Shown: in pieces, positions 1-7,768 of the stretch
Numbering within the stretch: position 1 is the stretch's first letter
Layout of the letters: each line of letters starts with the position of its first letter
Source: Bradyrhizobium jicamae
Lineage (GTDB): Bacteria > Pseudomonadota > Alphaproteobacteria > Rhizobiales > Xanthobacteraceae
DNA: 64,000 bases
NCBI RefSeq assembly: GCF_018130695.1
Contig: NZ_JAFCJX010000031.1
Coordinates: 1 to 64,000, forward strand
Direction: 5' to 3'
Program-made: the position numbers and the translations under genes
Notes under the pieces: model-generated
Told to the model about the DNA's origin: nothing
What the model saw: the letters and a program-made list of their open reading frames with translations, nothing else
Database searches by the model: none

Positions 1-538
1 TCGCCCTGGTGAGACTCTGCTTTTGTGCCACCATCGCCAGCGACAGGCGTTAGCCTGTTCGCGTGCTTGCCACCAACATCGGGGCGGCAGGCCCACACGA
101 CTTCACCGTCCGCCTTGCGCACACACGCCTGTCGCACGCCCGGCGGCCACCGCATCCTCACCCACGTTCGTGGCGTTCGCGAGCGCCCCTCGTGTCGGGT
201 GAGACGGCGAGGATTAGACCACTGATTTGGGTCGGGAGTCAAGTTAAATTCGTCGAACCCGAATCTAGTTTCTGAAAAATATTTTACCTGGGAAGGTCGA
301 TGCTCCTCAATCAGTGAGGGACGCGCCGACGGTAGGGTTCCCTCCCCCCTTGCGGGGGAGGGTTAGGGAGAGGGGTTCACACGGGTGGTCTCTCCATAGT
401 CTTTGCAACGACAAGCGGTTGAAGGATTGCGAGAACGGTGCACTGAGCAATCATCTCGCCCGGGGCTTACCCCTCTCCCCAGCCCTCCCCCGCAAGGGGG
501 GAGGGAGCCTGAACGGCGTGCTCACCTCACAACGTCAT
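1..538. other. intergenic region with one repeat pair
   Basis: No convincing gene is seen in this stretch. The open frames here are short, overlap one another on both strands and lack ribosome binding sites. The first ~230 bases are GC-rich. A short AT-rich stretch follows at about 235-290, and then the palindromic repeat pair annotated separately at 340-505. Confidence 0.6.
340..505. repeat. 36-bp inverted repeat pair (REP-like, C/G-run family)
   Basis: Bases 340-375 and 470-505 are inverted copies of one 36-bp unit and differ at two positions. Each unit also contains a small hairpin of the form CCCTCCCCC...GGGGGAGGG. The ~94 bases between them have no gene. Related C/G-run palindromes occur at 4293-4417, 29297-29321 and 45316-45456, all between genes. 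This is the pattern of a dispersed palindromic intergenic element. Confidence 0.8.
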
Positions 539-1357
539 CTACTTCCCGTAATAATCCTGCACGGTGTCCCAGGCGACCTGCTGCAGGAATCTTGCAGTCT
601 GCTCGTCGATGCCGGCGCGGTAGGGATTGCCGACCGGTGATTTTCCCGTGAGTGCGGCGAACACCACGCAGGAGGCGAGATAGGTGCCGGCGAGTGTGGG
701 ATGGCGCTTGTCGGCGACGTGCAGCACCAATTCAGGCTGCTGCTGGAGCGCGCGGGCAAACGCAAGCCCCGCCGGGATCACCAGCGCATCGTTCTCGTTG
801 CCGGCGACGGTGTAGGCTTCCGCGAGCTGCGCGGTCATTTCCGGCTTGTCGGCATAGGCCCAGGACATGAAGAAGATCGGCCGCGTGCCGTGCGTGCGGA
901 CGATGTCGGCATCCTTCCTGGCGTATTCGATGAACACCGGCTTCAAGGTCGGATGGATCGGGCACTGGCTGCAATCCATCATCACCGCGGCGTCGAACAA
1001 TCTGCCGGGCTTGTTGAAGACCACGACGTTGTTGTCGTCGAAGGAATATTTGCCGACCGCGTTGGGGCGGAAATAGCTCTCGACGTCGTGCCAGTCGAAG
1101 CCGGAGCCGCCGATCGTGACCATGGTGTTGCGATAGGCTGCCTTGTGCTCGGGATCGGCGGCCTTCTCGAGCAGGCTGACATGGCCGGGCAGGCCGTTGT
1201 TGTAATAGAAGAAGCTGTTGCCGATGAAGATGGCCGTCTTCGGATAGTCGGGCCCGAGGCTCGTGACCTTCGGCTTGCTCTGCGCCACGGCCTGCGATCC
1301 GACCGTCATGCAGCCGAGTGTGAGCGCGATCACAAATCCGCGGACCAAGTTCGACAT
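539..1357 (-). CDS. secreted SGNH/GDSL-like hydrolase
   Basis: This 272-residue protein begins with a signal peptide (residues 1 to about 26, hydrophobic core then AVAQS). It resembles the SGNH/GDSL esterase fold: block I reads FIGNSFF with a candidate nucleophile Ser48, so the usual GDS is GNS here, and a DKRHPTLAG stretch near residue 222 fits the C-terminal Asp-x-x-His dyad. The frame stays open upstream to 1990, but that part runs antisense over the P450 gene and lacks secretion features, so the signal-peptide Met was chosen. The substrate is unknown. Acting outside the cytoplasm is inferred from the leader. The family call rests on motifs only. Confidence 0.7.
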   Translation of the reverse strand: MSNLVRGFVIALTLGCMTVGSQAVAQSKPKVTSLGPDYPKTAIFIGNSFFYYNNGLPGHVSLLEKAADPEHKAAYRNTMVTIGGSGFDWHDVESYFRPNAVGKYSFDDNNVVVFNKPGRLFDAAVMMDCSQCPIHPTLKPVFIEYARKDADIVRTHGTRPIFFMSWAYADKPEMTAQLAEAYTVAGNENDALVIPAGLAFARALQQQPELVLHVADKRHPTLAGTYLASCVVFAALTGKSPVGNPYRAGIDEQTARFLQQVAWDTVQDYYGK

Positions 1358-1642
1358 GACGCCTGCTCCCTGCGTTCGCCTTGTTTTTGAGCGAGCCCAG
1401 CGATGGCGACGTCGTATCGCAAACCCTGCCCGCATTATTGGAAAGAGCGCTATAGCATGGACGGGCGGTGCCGCGACACGATTTGGGTGTCGCAGGCCGC
1501 GCCTTGCAGCGGACCGGCAAAGGGTTATTTTCCCTCCACGGCCAGGCAGCGGGCATCTTTGCTTGGGCATGATCTTTCGGGGAATTGAGCGGGTCCGATC
1601 CAGGATCCGGGTCCGCCGCTGGTTGCAATTGGAGCATTGCCG

Positions 1643-3022
1643 ATGTCGATGCAGAGCGTGGCGTCCACCGCCTCCACCTTCACGCCGCCAAAGCGCAACA
1701 CGCTGACGCATATTCCGGGCAATGAGGGCTGGCCGATCATCGGCAACACGCTGGCGGCGCTCGCCGACCCCAAGGGCTATGTGGAGCGCAACGCCGCCAG
1801 ATACGGCCATGTGTACCGCACCTACCTGCTCGGCGAAACCAGCGTCACGCTGCTCGGCCCCGAAGCCAACGAGCTCCTGCTGTTCGACCAGGCCAGGCAG
1901 TTCTCCTCCGAACACGGCTGGGGCAGCGTCCTCGGCCTGCTGTTTCCCAAGGGCCTGATGCTGCGCGATTTCGACGAGCACCGCATCCATCGCCGCGCGC
2001 TCTCGGTGGCATTCAAATCCGAGCCGATGAAGTCCTACTTCACCGAGCTCGACAAGGGCATTGCGGCGCGGGTGGCGCGATGGAAGGCCAAGCCCGGCGA
2101 GATGAAGATCTATCCCGCGATGAAGCAGCTCACGCTCGACCTCGCGGCGACCTCATTCCTCGGCGCCGAGATCGGGCCCGAGGTCGACGAGGTCAATCGC
2201 GCCTTCGTCGACATGGTGGCGGCGGCGGTGGCGCCAATCCGCACGCCGCTGCCGGGCACGCAGATGGGACGCGGGGTCAAGGGCCGCAAGCGCATCATCG
2301 CCTATTTCTCGCAGCAGATTCCGATCCGGCGCGCCAAGGGCGGCGGCGACGACCTGTTCTCGCAGCTGTGCCAGGCGACGCATGAGGACGGCGCGCTGCT
2401 GTCCGAGCAGGACATCATCGACCATATGAGCTTCCTGATGATGGCGGCGCATGACACGCTGACGTCGTCGCTGACTTCCTTCGTCGGCGAGCTGGCGGCG
2501 CATCCGGACTGGCAGCGGAAGCTGCGCGCGGAGATTGGCGCGCTCAGCATCGCCGCCGGCCAGCCAACCAGCCTCGACAATCTCAATGCCATGCCGCTGA
2601 CGGAGATGGCGTTCAAGGAGGCGCTGCGGCTAAAGCCCCCGGTGCCGTCGATGCCGCGCCGCGCGGTGCGCGACTTCACGTTCAAGGGCTATGCGATCCC
2701 GGCCGGCACGCTGGTCGGCATCAATCCGCTGTTCACGCATCACATGGCGGAGATCTGGCCCGAGCCGGACAAATTCGACCCGATGCGCTTCACCGACGAG
2801 GCGCAGCGCGGCCGCCATCGCTTCGCCTGGATACCGTTCGGCGGCGGCGCGCATATGTGCCTCGGCCTGCACTTCGCCTACATGCAGGCGAAATGCTTTG
2901 CGCGGCATTTCCTCGGGAATCTCGAGGTCTCGCTGCCGGCGAACTATGCGCCGAGCTGGCAGATGTGGCCGATCCCGAAGCCAAGGGATGGCTTAAGGGT
3001 GGTGGTGAAGCCCACTTCGTAG
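1643..3022 (+). CDS. cytochrome P450
   Basis: This 459-residue soluble P450 should be a heme-thiolate monooxygenase. Its landmarks are in the expected order. The I-helix AAHDT stretch (about residues 262-272) carries the oxygen-activating acid/Thr pair. The K-helix ExxR is EALR at about 326-329. The heme loop FGGGAHMCLG has the thiolate ligand Cys406. There is no membrane anchor, as is normal for bacterial enzymes. The ATG at 1643 follows a GGAG at 1631; an in-frame TTG lies six bases upstream. No ferredoxin or reductase gene is adjacent, so redox partners must be encoded elsewhere. Substrate and CYP family cannot be assigned from the sequence alone. Confidence 0.93.
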   Translation: MSMQSVASTASTFTPPKRNTLTHIPGNEGWPIIGNTLAALADPKGYVERNAARYGHVYRTYLLGETSVTLLGPEANELLLFDQARQFSSEHGWGSVLGLLFPKGLMLRDFDEHRIHRRALSVAFKSEPMKSYFTELDKGIAARVARWKAKPGEMKIYPAMKQLTLDLAATSFLGAEIGPEVDEVNRAFVDMVAAAVAPIRTPLPGTQMGRGVKGRKRIIAYFSQQIPIRRAKGGGDDLFSQLCQATHEDGALLSEQDIIDHMSFLMMAAHDTLTSSLTSFVGELAAHPDWQRKLRAEIGALSIAAGQPTSLDNLNAMPLTEMAFKEALRLKPPVPSMPRRAVRDFTFKGYAIPAGTLVGINPLFTHHMAEIWPEPDKFDPMRFTDEAQRGRHRFAWIPFGGGAHMCLGLHFAYMQAKCFARHFLGNLEVSLPANYAPSWQMWPIPKPRDGLRVVVKPTS

Positions 3023-3035
3023 ATTCGTAGATCTT

Positions 3036-3128
3036 GTAGGGTGGGCAAAGGCGCGCAGCGACGTGCCCACCATCACGAGCGTGCTCTCGAAGGTGGGCAC
3101 GGCGCAAGAGCGCCTTTGCCCACCCTAC
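3036..3128. repeat. palindromic repeat (GTAGGGTGGGC family)
   Basis: A long imperfect palindrome: it opens with gtagggtgggcaaaggcgc and closes with gcgcctttgcccaccctac. A second copy of the family is at 11591-11711. It lies between the convergent P450 and cyclase genes, where it could also form a terminator hairpin. Confidence 0.8.
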
Positions 3129-3132
3129 GCAG

Positions 3133-4158
3133 CTACGCAGTCACTGCCGCCCCAATCCCCACCACATCGATCCCGTCGACGCGGCCGCGGATCGGGAGCG
3201 TGCCGAGATCGCTGAGCGGGAACGGCGGCGATGCCTTGAAGCGCGCCATCGCGGCACGTGAGGCCAGGAAGCCGCCGTCGACCTTGCGGCTCAGTTCCTC
3301 CAGCCGCGCCGCAGTGTTCATGACGTCGCCGTTGAACACGATCGCGGGCTTGACGTCGCCGATCTCGCCGACGATCACGGGACCGAAATGCAGGCTGCCG
3401 CGGATTTGCGGCACGGCGCCGAACTCGCGCTCGAACTGCGGCGCGGCGGCCTGCAGCGCATCGCGCATCGCCGCGAAGCATCGCAGCGGCCGGCAATCGA
3501 CCATCCCGGCCTCCTCCCGCCAGGTCACGATCACCTCGTCGCCGACATAGTTGAGGACCTCGCCGCGATAATCCACGACCGAATGGGTGAGCAGGCGGAA
3601 CGCGCGGTCGAGGAAGCGGTGAATGCCGACACCGCCGAGCCGTTCGGCAAGGCCGGTCGATCCGGCGATGTCGACGAACAGCACGAAACGGTTCTCCTCG
3701 ACCGGAAAGTGATAGCGCCCGGTGACGAAATTCATGAAGACGCGCGGGCCGATCAGCGTGGCGATGCGGAAGCCGAGGTTCAGCAGCACCGAAACCCCGG
3801 CGGAATAGGCGACACTGATCCAGAATACGCTAAGCGAGGTTTCGCGCGGCGATCCCACGATGATCTCGCCCGGCTGCAGCAACTGGATGGCAATGATCAC
3901 GACGGCATAGACCGCGCTGCGCACCGCCAGATTGGCGAGAAAGGACAGCCGGTTGAGCCAATCCCAGAGCGGGCCGTCGAAGATGAACAATTCGATCGAT
4001 CCGAGCGCCACGCAGGTGAGCACACCGTAACAGGCGCCCGTCAGTATTTGGACCGGGCTGGTACGCCCCTGCGCGAAATTGATCACAACGCCGGCAATGA
4101 TGCCGGTCGCGATGATCGCGGCCAGGAAGCGCAGTTTTCGCTCGACCCTTGCGTTCAT
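3133..4158 (-). CDS. membrane-bound class III adenylate/guanylate cyclase
   Basis: A 341-residue protein with an N-terminal membrane region (hydrophobic segments at about 9-27, 41-60, 73-94 and 112-131) and a C-terminal class III cyclase catalytic domain (about 155-335). The two metal-binding Asp residues are visible: FVDIAGST (Asp163) and NYVGDEV (Asp207). It should make cAMP, possibly cGMP, at the inner face of the membrane in response to a signal sensed in the membrane part. Met1 at 4158 was chosen because a GGATGGGGA ribosome site lies just upstream; the frame runs further but adds only low-complexity Arg-rich sequence. It is convergent with the P450 gene. Confidence 0.88.
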   Translation of the reverse strand: MNARVERKLRFLAAIIATGIIAGVVINFAQGRTSPVQILTGACYGVLTCVALGSIELFIFDGPLWDWLNRLSFLANLAVRSAVYAVVIIAIQLLQPGEIIVGSPRETSLSVFWISVAYSAGVSVLLNLGFRIATLIGPRVFMNFVTGRYHFPVEENRFVLFVDIAGSTGLAERLGGVGIHRFLDRAFRLLTHSVVDYRGEVLNYVGDEVIVTWREEAGMVDCRPLRCFAAMRDALQAAAPQFEREFGAVPQIRGSLHFGPVIVGEIGDVKPAIVFNGDVMNTAARLEELSRKVDGGFLASRAAMARFKASPPFPLSDLGTLPIRGRVDGIDVVGIGAAVTA

Positions 4159-4292
4159 GCGGTCCCCATCCGGCGGATCAGGCACCCAAAGCGTGATGGG
4201 ATCGGTCGGAAACCATCGTCGGCGCCTGCGATCTCGATATTCCCCACCGGCTTCCACAACGCAAGCGCCGGTGGACCCGCTGGCTCACTTCG

Positions 4293-4417
4293 CCTCTCCC
4301 GCTTGCGGGGGAGGCCGACGCGCATCGAAGATGCGTGGCGGGTGGGGGTGTCTCCACATCGAGATTCCCAACGCGGAAACACCCCCACCCCAACCCTCCC
4401 CCGCAAGCGGGAGAGGG
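4293..4417. repeat. C/G-run palindromic repeat pair
   Basis: Inverted C/G-run units (cctctcccgcttgcggggga ... ctcccccgcaagcgggagag) enclose about 80 bases that themselves hold an inverted GGGTGGGGGTGT/ACACCCCCACCC pair. Same family as 340-505 and 45316-45456. The rest of 4159-4569 shows no gene. Confidence 0.8.
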
Positions 4418-4569
4418 CGTCCAGCGGCACTGCTCACATCACCTCAATCCTCATTCGCGTTTCTCGACGCCTCACGAGGTTCCGATTGTGACCGCAAAAC
4501 CACAACTGCGGGAATTTCGTCACGGCAGCCTTATTTTGGGTCCGCTGATCACGTGAAGTAACAAACGGG

Positions 4570-5541
4570 ATGGCGAAGTTGATCGATGAATTCAGGCGGG
4601 GCTGGCAGGGGATTTCCCAGCCCTCGCTGATGTTTGCGACCGCATTTGCGGTGCTCTGCCTGGTGCTGGCCACCTCGGCGCGGTTCGGGCTTGCCCAGAT
4701 TCGCCCCGACGTGTTCTTCACGCCCTACTTTCCAGCCGTGTTCTTTGCCACCGCCTTCGGCGGCTACCGGGTCGGGATCGCGACCGCGGTGGTGAGCGGC
4801 GCGCTCGGCGTGCTCGTGAATTTCTCCGGCGTGCATGCCGATCCGGCGCGTTTTGCGCTGTTGATGATTTTCTGGGCGGTTTGCGGCATCGCGATCTGGG
4901 GCGTCGAGCATTATCGCACCATCGTGACCCAGCAACGCGAGATCTCCCAACGGCTGATCGAGGAGGAGCAATACCGCAAGCTGGTGGTCGACGAGCTGCA
5001 GCACCGGCTGAAGAACAAATCCTCGACCATCCATGCCGTGCTGCATCAGGCGCTGCAGGACCGCCCCGAGGTGTGGGACCGTATCGACCACCGCATCCGC
5101 GCGCTGACTGCGACCGACGATCTGATCACGCGCGTCGACGGCCATGGCTGCGATATCGGCGACTTGCTGCGCTCCGAGCTCGGGCCCTACGGCCATGTCC
5201 GCTTCAACCTCAATGGCGAAAAGCTGTTCCTGCCGGCCAAGCTCGCGGTCTCGCTGGCGCTGATCTTCCACGAGCTCGCCACCAATGCCGCCAAATACGG
5301 CGCGTTCTCCTCGCCGCGCGGTTTCCTGCAAGTGTCGTGGACAACCGACGACGAGCGCCTCAACGTGATCTGGGATGAAACCGAGGGCCCGGCGGTCACG
5401 ACCATCGGCGAAGCCGGCTTCGGCACCAGGCTGCTCAAATCGGCGCTGCGGCCGTTCGATGGCAAGACCGAGATCAGCTATCTCAGGACCGGCGTCCACT
5501 GCACGATGCAGTGCCGGATTCCGCAATCGGAACGCGACTAG
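4570..5541 (+). CDS. HWE/HisKA_2-type sensor histidine kinase
   Basis: A 323-residue membrane histidine kinase. Residues about 20-110 hold several transmembrane helices in a DUF4118/KdpD-like arrangement. A short coiled stretch (115-140) leads to the phosphoacceptor box ELQHRLKNK with His145. The ATPase part has the HWE hallmarks: HELATNAAKYGA as N-box and IWDETEGP supplying the W-x-E motif, followed by GFGTRLL. These kinases usually feed general-stress (PhyR-type) or single-domain response regulators. No receiver gene is adjacent, so it is an orphan here. The next gene downstream, 255 bases away, is a GGDEF-EAL protein; a functional link is possible but not shown. Confidence 0.9.
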   Translation: MAKLIDEFRRGWQGISQPSLMFATAFAVLCLVLATSARFGLAQIRPDVFFTPYFPAVFFATAFGGYRVGIATAVVSGALGVLVNFSGVHADPARFALLMIFWAVCGIAIWGVEHYRTIVTQQREISQRLIEEEQYRKLVVDELQHRLKNKSSTIHAVLHQALQDRPEVWDRIDHRIRALTATDDLITRVDGHGCDIGDLLRSELGPYGHVRFNLNGEKLFLPAKLAVSLALIFHELATNAAKYGAFSSPRGFLQVSWTTDDERLNVIWDETEGPAVTTIGEAGFGTRLLKSALRPFDGKTEISYLRTGVHCTMQCRIPQSERD

Positions 5542-5796
5542 GCGGAGCGCATAAGCAAAGCGAATAGTGTTTCGCACGCGCGCGGCAAGCCCGCGGAGTC
5601 GCAACCATTTCCGCAAGCGCCGTCGCATCGCATTGATGGTCTGTTAATGACGATCGCGGGCAGCGCCGTGAAAAGACCGATCGCCGCCTTTATGACCCGT
5701 GTTTTCCCGGGTCCACTTAACCAAAATGAAGAGAGACCTTGCGAAGCTCGGCGGATGCATCTTCTTTCCAAACATGACTTTCAGGCTGGAGCGCCA

Positions 5797-7530
5797 ATGC
5801 CCGCTAATGAAAGCAATTGCGACCAAGAGCTTCGCATTTTGCGCGATCTTTTCCGCCTGCTGCCATCAGGCGTGACCGTTCAGGACGAGAACGGCACATT
5901 CCTGCTGGTGAACGACGCCGCCGCGGCGCAGTTGCGGCTCGCCGCCAATGCCGGCCAATCCGCGCAGCTCGACGAGCGCCACGAAAACTGTCTCGAACTG
6001 CTACGTGCCGGCCGCCCGGTGGTGCTGGAAGAAGCGTTGACCCATGGCGCGACGAGGCACGTGTTCCTGACCGCGCACCGGCCCGCGCAGGTCGGCGGCC
6101 GCAAGCTCCTGATCTCGAACTCGACCGATATCTCCGAGCAGAAGGCGTTCGAGGATCAGCTGTTCCGCTCGGCCTATTACGACGAGCTGACGGGGCTGCC
6201 GACCCGGCGGGTGATCGAGCATCGCGTCAACGGCCTGATCCACCGCGATGGGCCGGTGGCCCCGTTCGCGCTGGCCTTCCTCGACATCGACAATTTCAAG
6301 CACATCAACGACTATTACGGCCACGCCGTCGGCGATGCGCTGCTGGTGGAGCTGTCGAAGCGGCTCGGCCACGCGCTGCGCGAGACCGACATCCTGTCCC
6401 GCATCTCCGGCGACGAATTCCTGCTGCTGCTCAACCCGATCCGCGACCAGCGCGAGGTCGGCGATTTCATCGAAACCATGCAGCAGCGGCTGAAGGCGCC
6501 GTTCTTCATCGACCAGTCCGAGATCTTCGCCTCGACCTCGATCGGCGTCAGCCTGTATCCGGCGCATGGCCGCAGCTACGAGGCGCTGCGCCAGAACGCC
6601 GACATCGCGATGTACCGCGTCAAGAACAACGGCAAGGGTTCGACCGCGTTCTTCGATTCCAGCATGGAGCGCGAGGCGCTGGCGCGGATGAAGATCGAGC
6701 AGTCGCTGCGGCTCGCGATCCTGGAAAAGCGCTTCTGCTGCGCGTTCCAGCCCAAGGTCGACATCCGCACCCAGGACGTCAAGGGCATCGAGGCGCTGGT
6801 CCGGCTGCGCGACGACGAGGGCGTGATCCAGGCGCCCGGCACCTTCATCGACCTCGCGGTCGAGCTCGGCCTGATCGACGAGCTGACCCATCTGGTGCTG
6901 GCCGAGATCGTCAAATCGATCGACCTGATCAACGACACGTTCGGCCCGGCCGCGACCATCAGCATCAACGTCGCCGCCAAGCAGGCCGGCAATCCCGAGT
7001 TCATGCGCTCGTTCGCGCGCGCGCTTGATGACACCGGCTTCCCGACGCGCTTCATGGTCGAGGTGACCGAGGACGCCTTCGTCGCCAAGTCGCATTTCCA
7101 GGACCAGATCCTGCCGATCCTGCGCGGCATCGGCGTCGGCATCTCGATCGACGATTTCGGGATCGGCTACTCGTCGCTGTCGGCGCTCGCCGACATCACC
7201 GCCGACGAGATCAAGATCGACCGCTCCTTCATCACCGACATCCATCAGCGGCCGCGCAGCCAGGGCATTCTGCGTGCGATCGAGTCGCTGAGCGAGGCGC
7301 TCGGCATGACCGTGATCGCCGAGGGTATCGAGTCCTACGAGGAGCTCGCCTATCTGCAGGCGGCGACCAAAATCCGCTACGCCCAGGGCTACTACTTCTC
7401 CAAGCCGATCTTCCTGGAGGATCTGCGCCCGGCGATCCCGCAGACGAGCGAATCCCGCGCCAGCCTGTCGGCCCGCCCGGCCCCCGAAGGCCGCGTCGCC
7501 TACTCCCGCGCCAGCGGCTATCGGCGGTGA
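5797..7530 (+). CDS. PAS-GGDEF-EAL c-di-GMP turnover protein
   Basis: A 577-residue cytoplasmic protein with PAS (about 15-125), GGDEF (about 130-290) and EAL (about 305-560) domains. The cyclase signature is SGDEF, so the first Gly is Ser. The inhibitory-site RETD lies five residues before it. The EAL half looks intact: EALVR, the Asn of SINVAAKQ, VEVTED, DDFGIGYSS, the Lys of IKIDRSF, AEGIES and the Gln of AQGYYFSKP. It therefore probably hydrolyses c-di-GMP, with the GGDEF part weak or regulatory. ATG 5797 has a TGGAG five bases upstream; the frame stays open to 5647, but without a better ribosome site. Confidence 0.88.
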   Translation: MPANESNCDQELRILRDLFRLLPSGVTVQDENGTFLLVNDAAAAQLRLAANAGQSAQLDERHENCLELLRAGRPVVLEEALTHGATRHVFLTAHRPAQVGGRKLLISNSTDISEQKAFEDQLFRSAYYDELTGLPTRRVIEHRVNGLIHRDGPVAPFALAFLDIDNFKHINDYYGHAVGDALLVELSKRLGHALRETDILSRISGDEFLLLLNPIRDQREVGDFIETMQQRLKAPFFIDQSEIFASTSIGVSLYPAHGRSYEALRQNADIAMYRVKNNGKGSTAFFDSSMEREALARMKIEQSLRLAILEKRFCCAFQPKVDIRTQDVKGIEALVRLRDDEGVIQAPGTFIDLAVELGLIDELTHLVLAEIVKSIDLINDTFGPAATISINVAAKQAGNPEFMRSFARALDDTGFPTRFMVEVTEDAFVAKSHFQDQILPILRGIGVGISIDDFGIGYSSLSALADITADEIKIDRSFITDIHQRPRSQGILRAIESLSEALGMTVIAEGIESYEELAYLQAATKIRYAQGYYFSKPIFLEDLRPAIPQTSESRASLSARPAPEGRVAYSRASGYRR

Positions 7531-7553
7531 TTCTCCTCGCCTCTCCCCGGCAT

Positions 7554-7573
7554 CCGCCTTCGCCCGAAGGCGG
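7554..7573. terminator. hairpin after GGDEF-EAL gene
   Basis: A perfect 8-bp stem (CCGCCTTC/GAAGGCGG) with a 4-base loop lies 24 bases past the stop codon. No U-run follows at once, so it may be a repeat-derived hairpin rather than a strict intrinsic terminator. Confidence 0.45.
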
Positions 7574-7768
7574 GCTTCGGCGAGGGAGCGCAGCGCCGAT
7601 CTCCCTTTTGGTTTGCTTAACGGACTCTTGCCGTCCTTGATGACCGGGCAGGCCTGGTGCCCGCGCCGGCCATTGCAATGCGGACCACCGGTGCGTCAGC
7701 GCCGCAAAAGCCGCGATTAAATGTTGAGTAACCGGATTTGCTAACCTGATATCGAACACCTGCATCGT

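Noticed and set aside
1..300. Short plus-strand frames at the left edge
   Set aside because: No ribosome site, no recognisable product, and they overlap one another in different frames.
340..505. Possible CRISPR array
   Set aside because: Only two units, inverted rather than direct, with no spacer series and no cas genes in the window.
1358..1990. Upstream extension of the SGNH-like gene
   Set aside because: It would remove the signal peptide and run antisense over the P450 gene; no ribosome site supports it.
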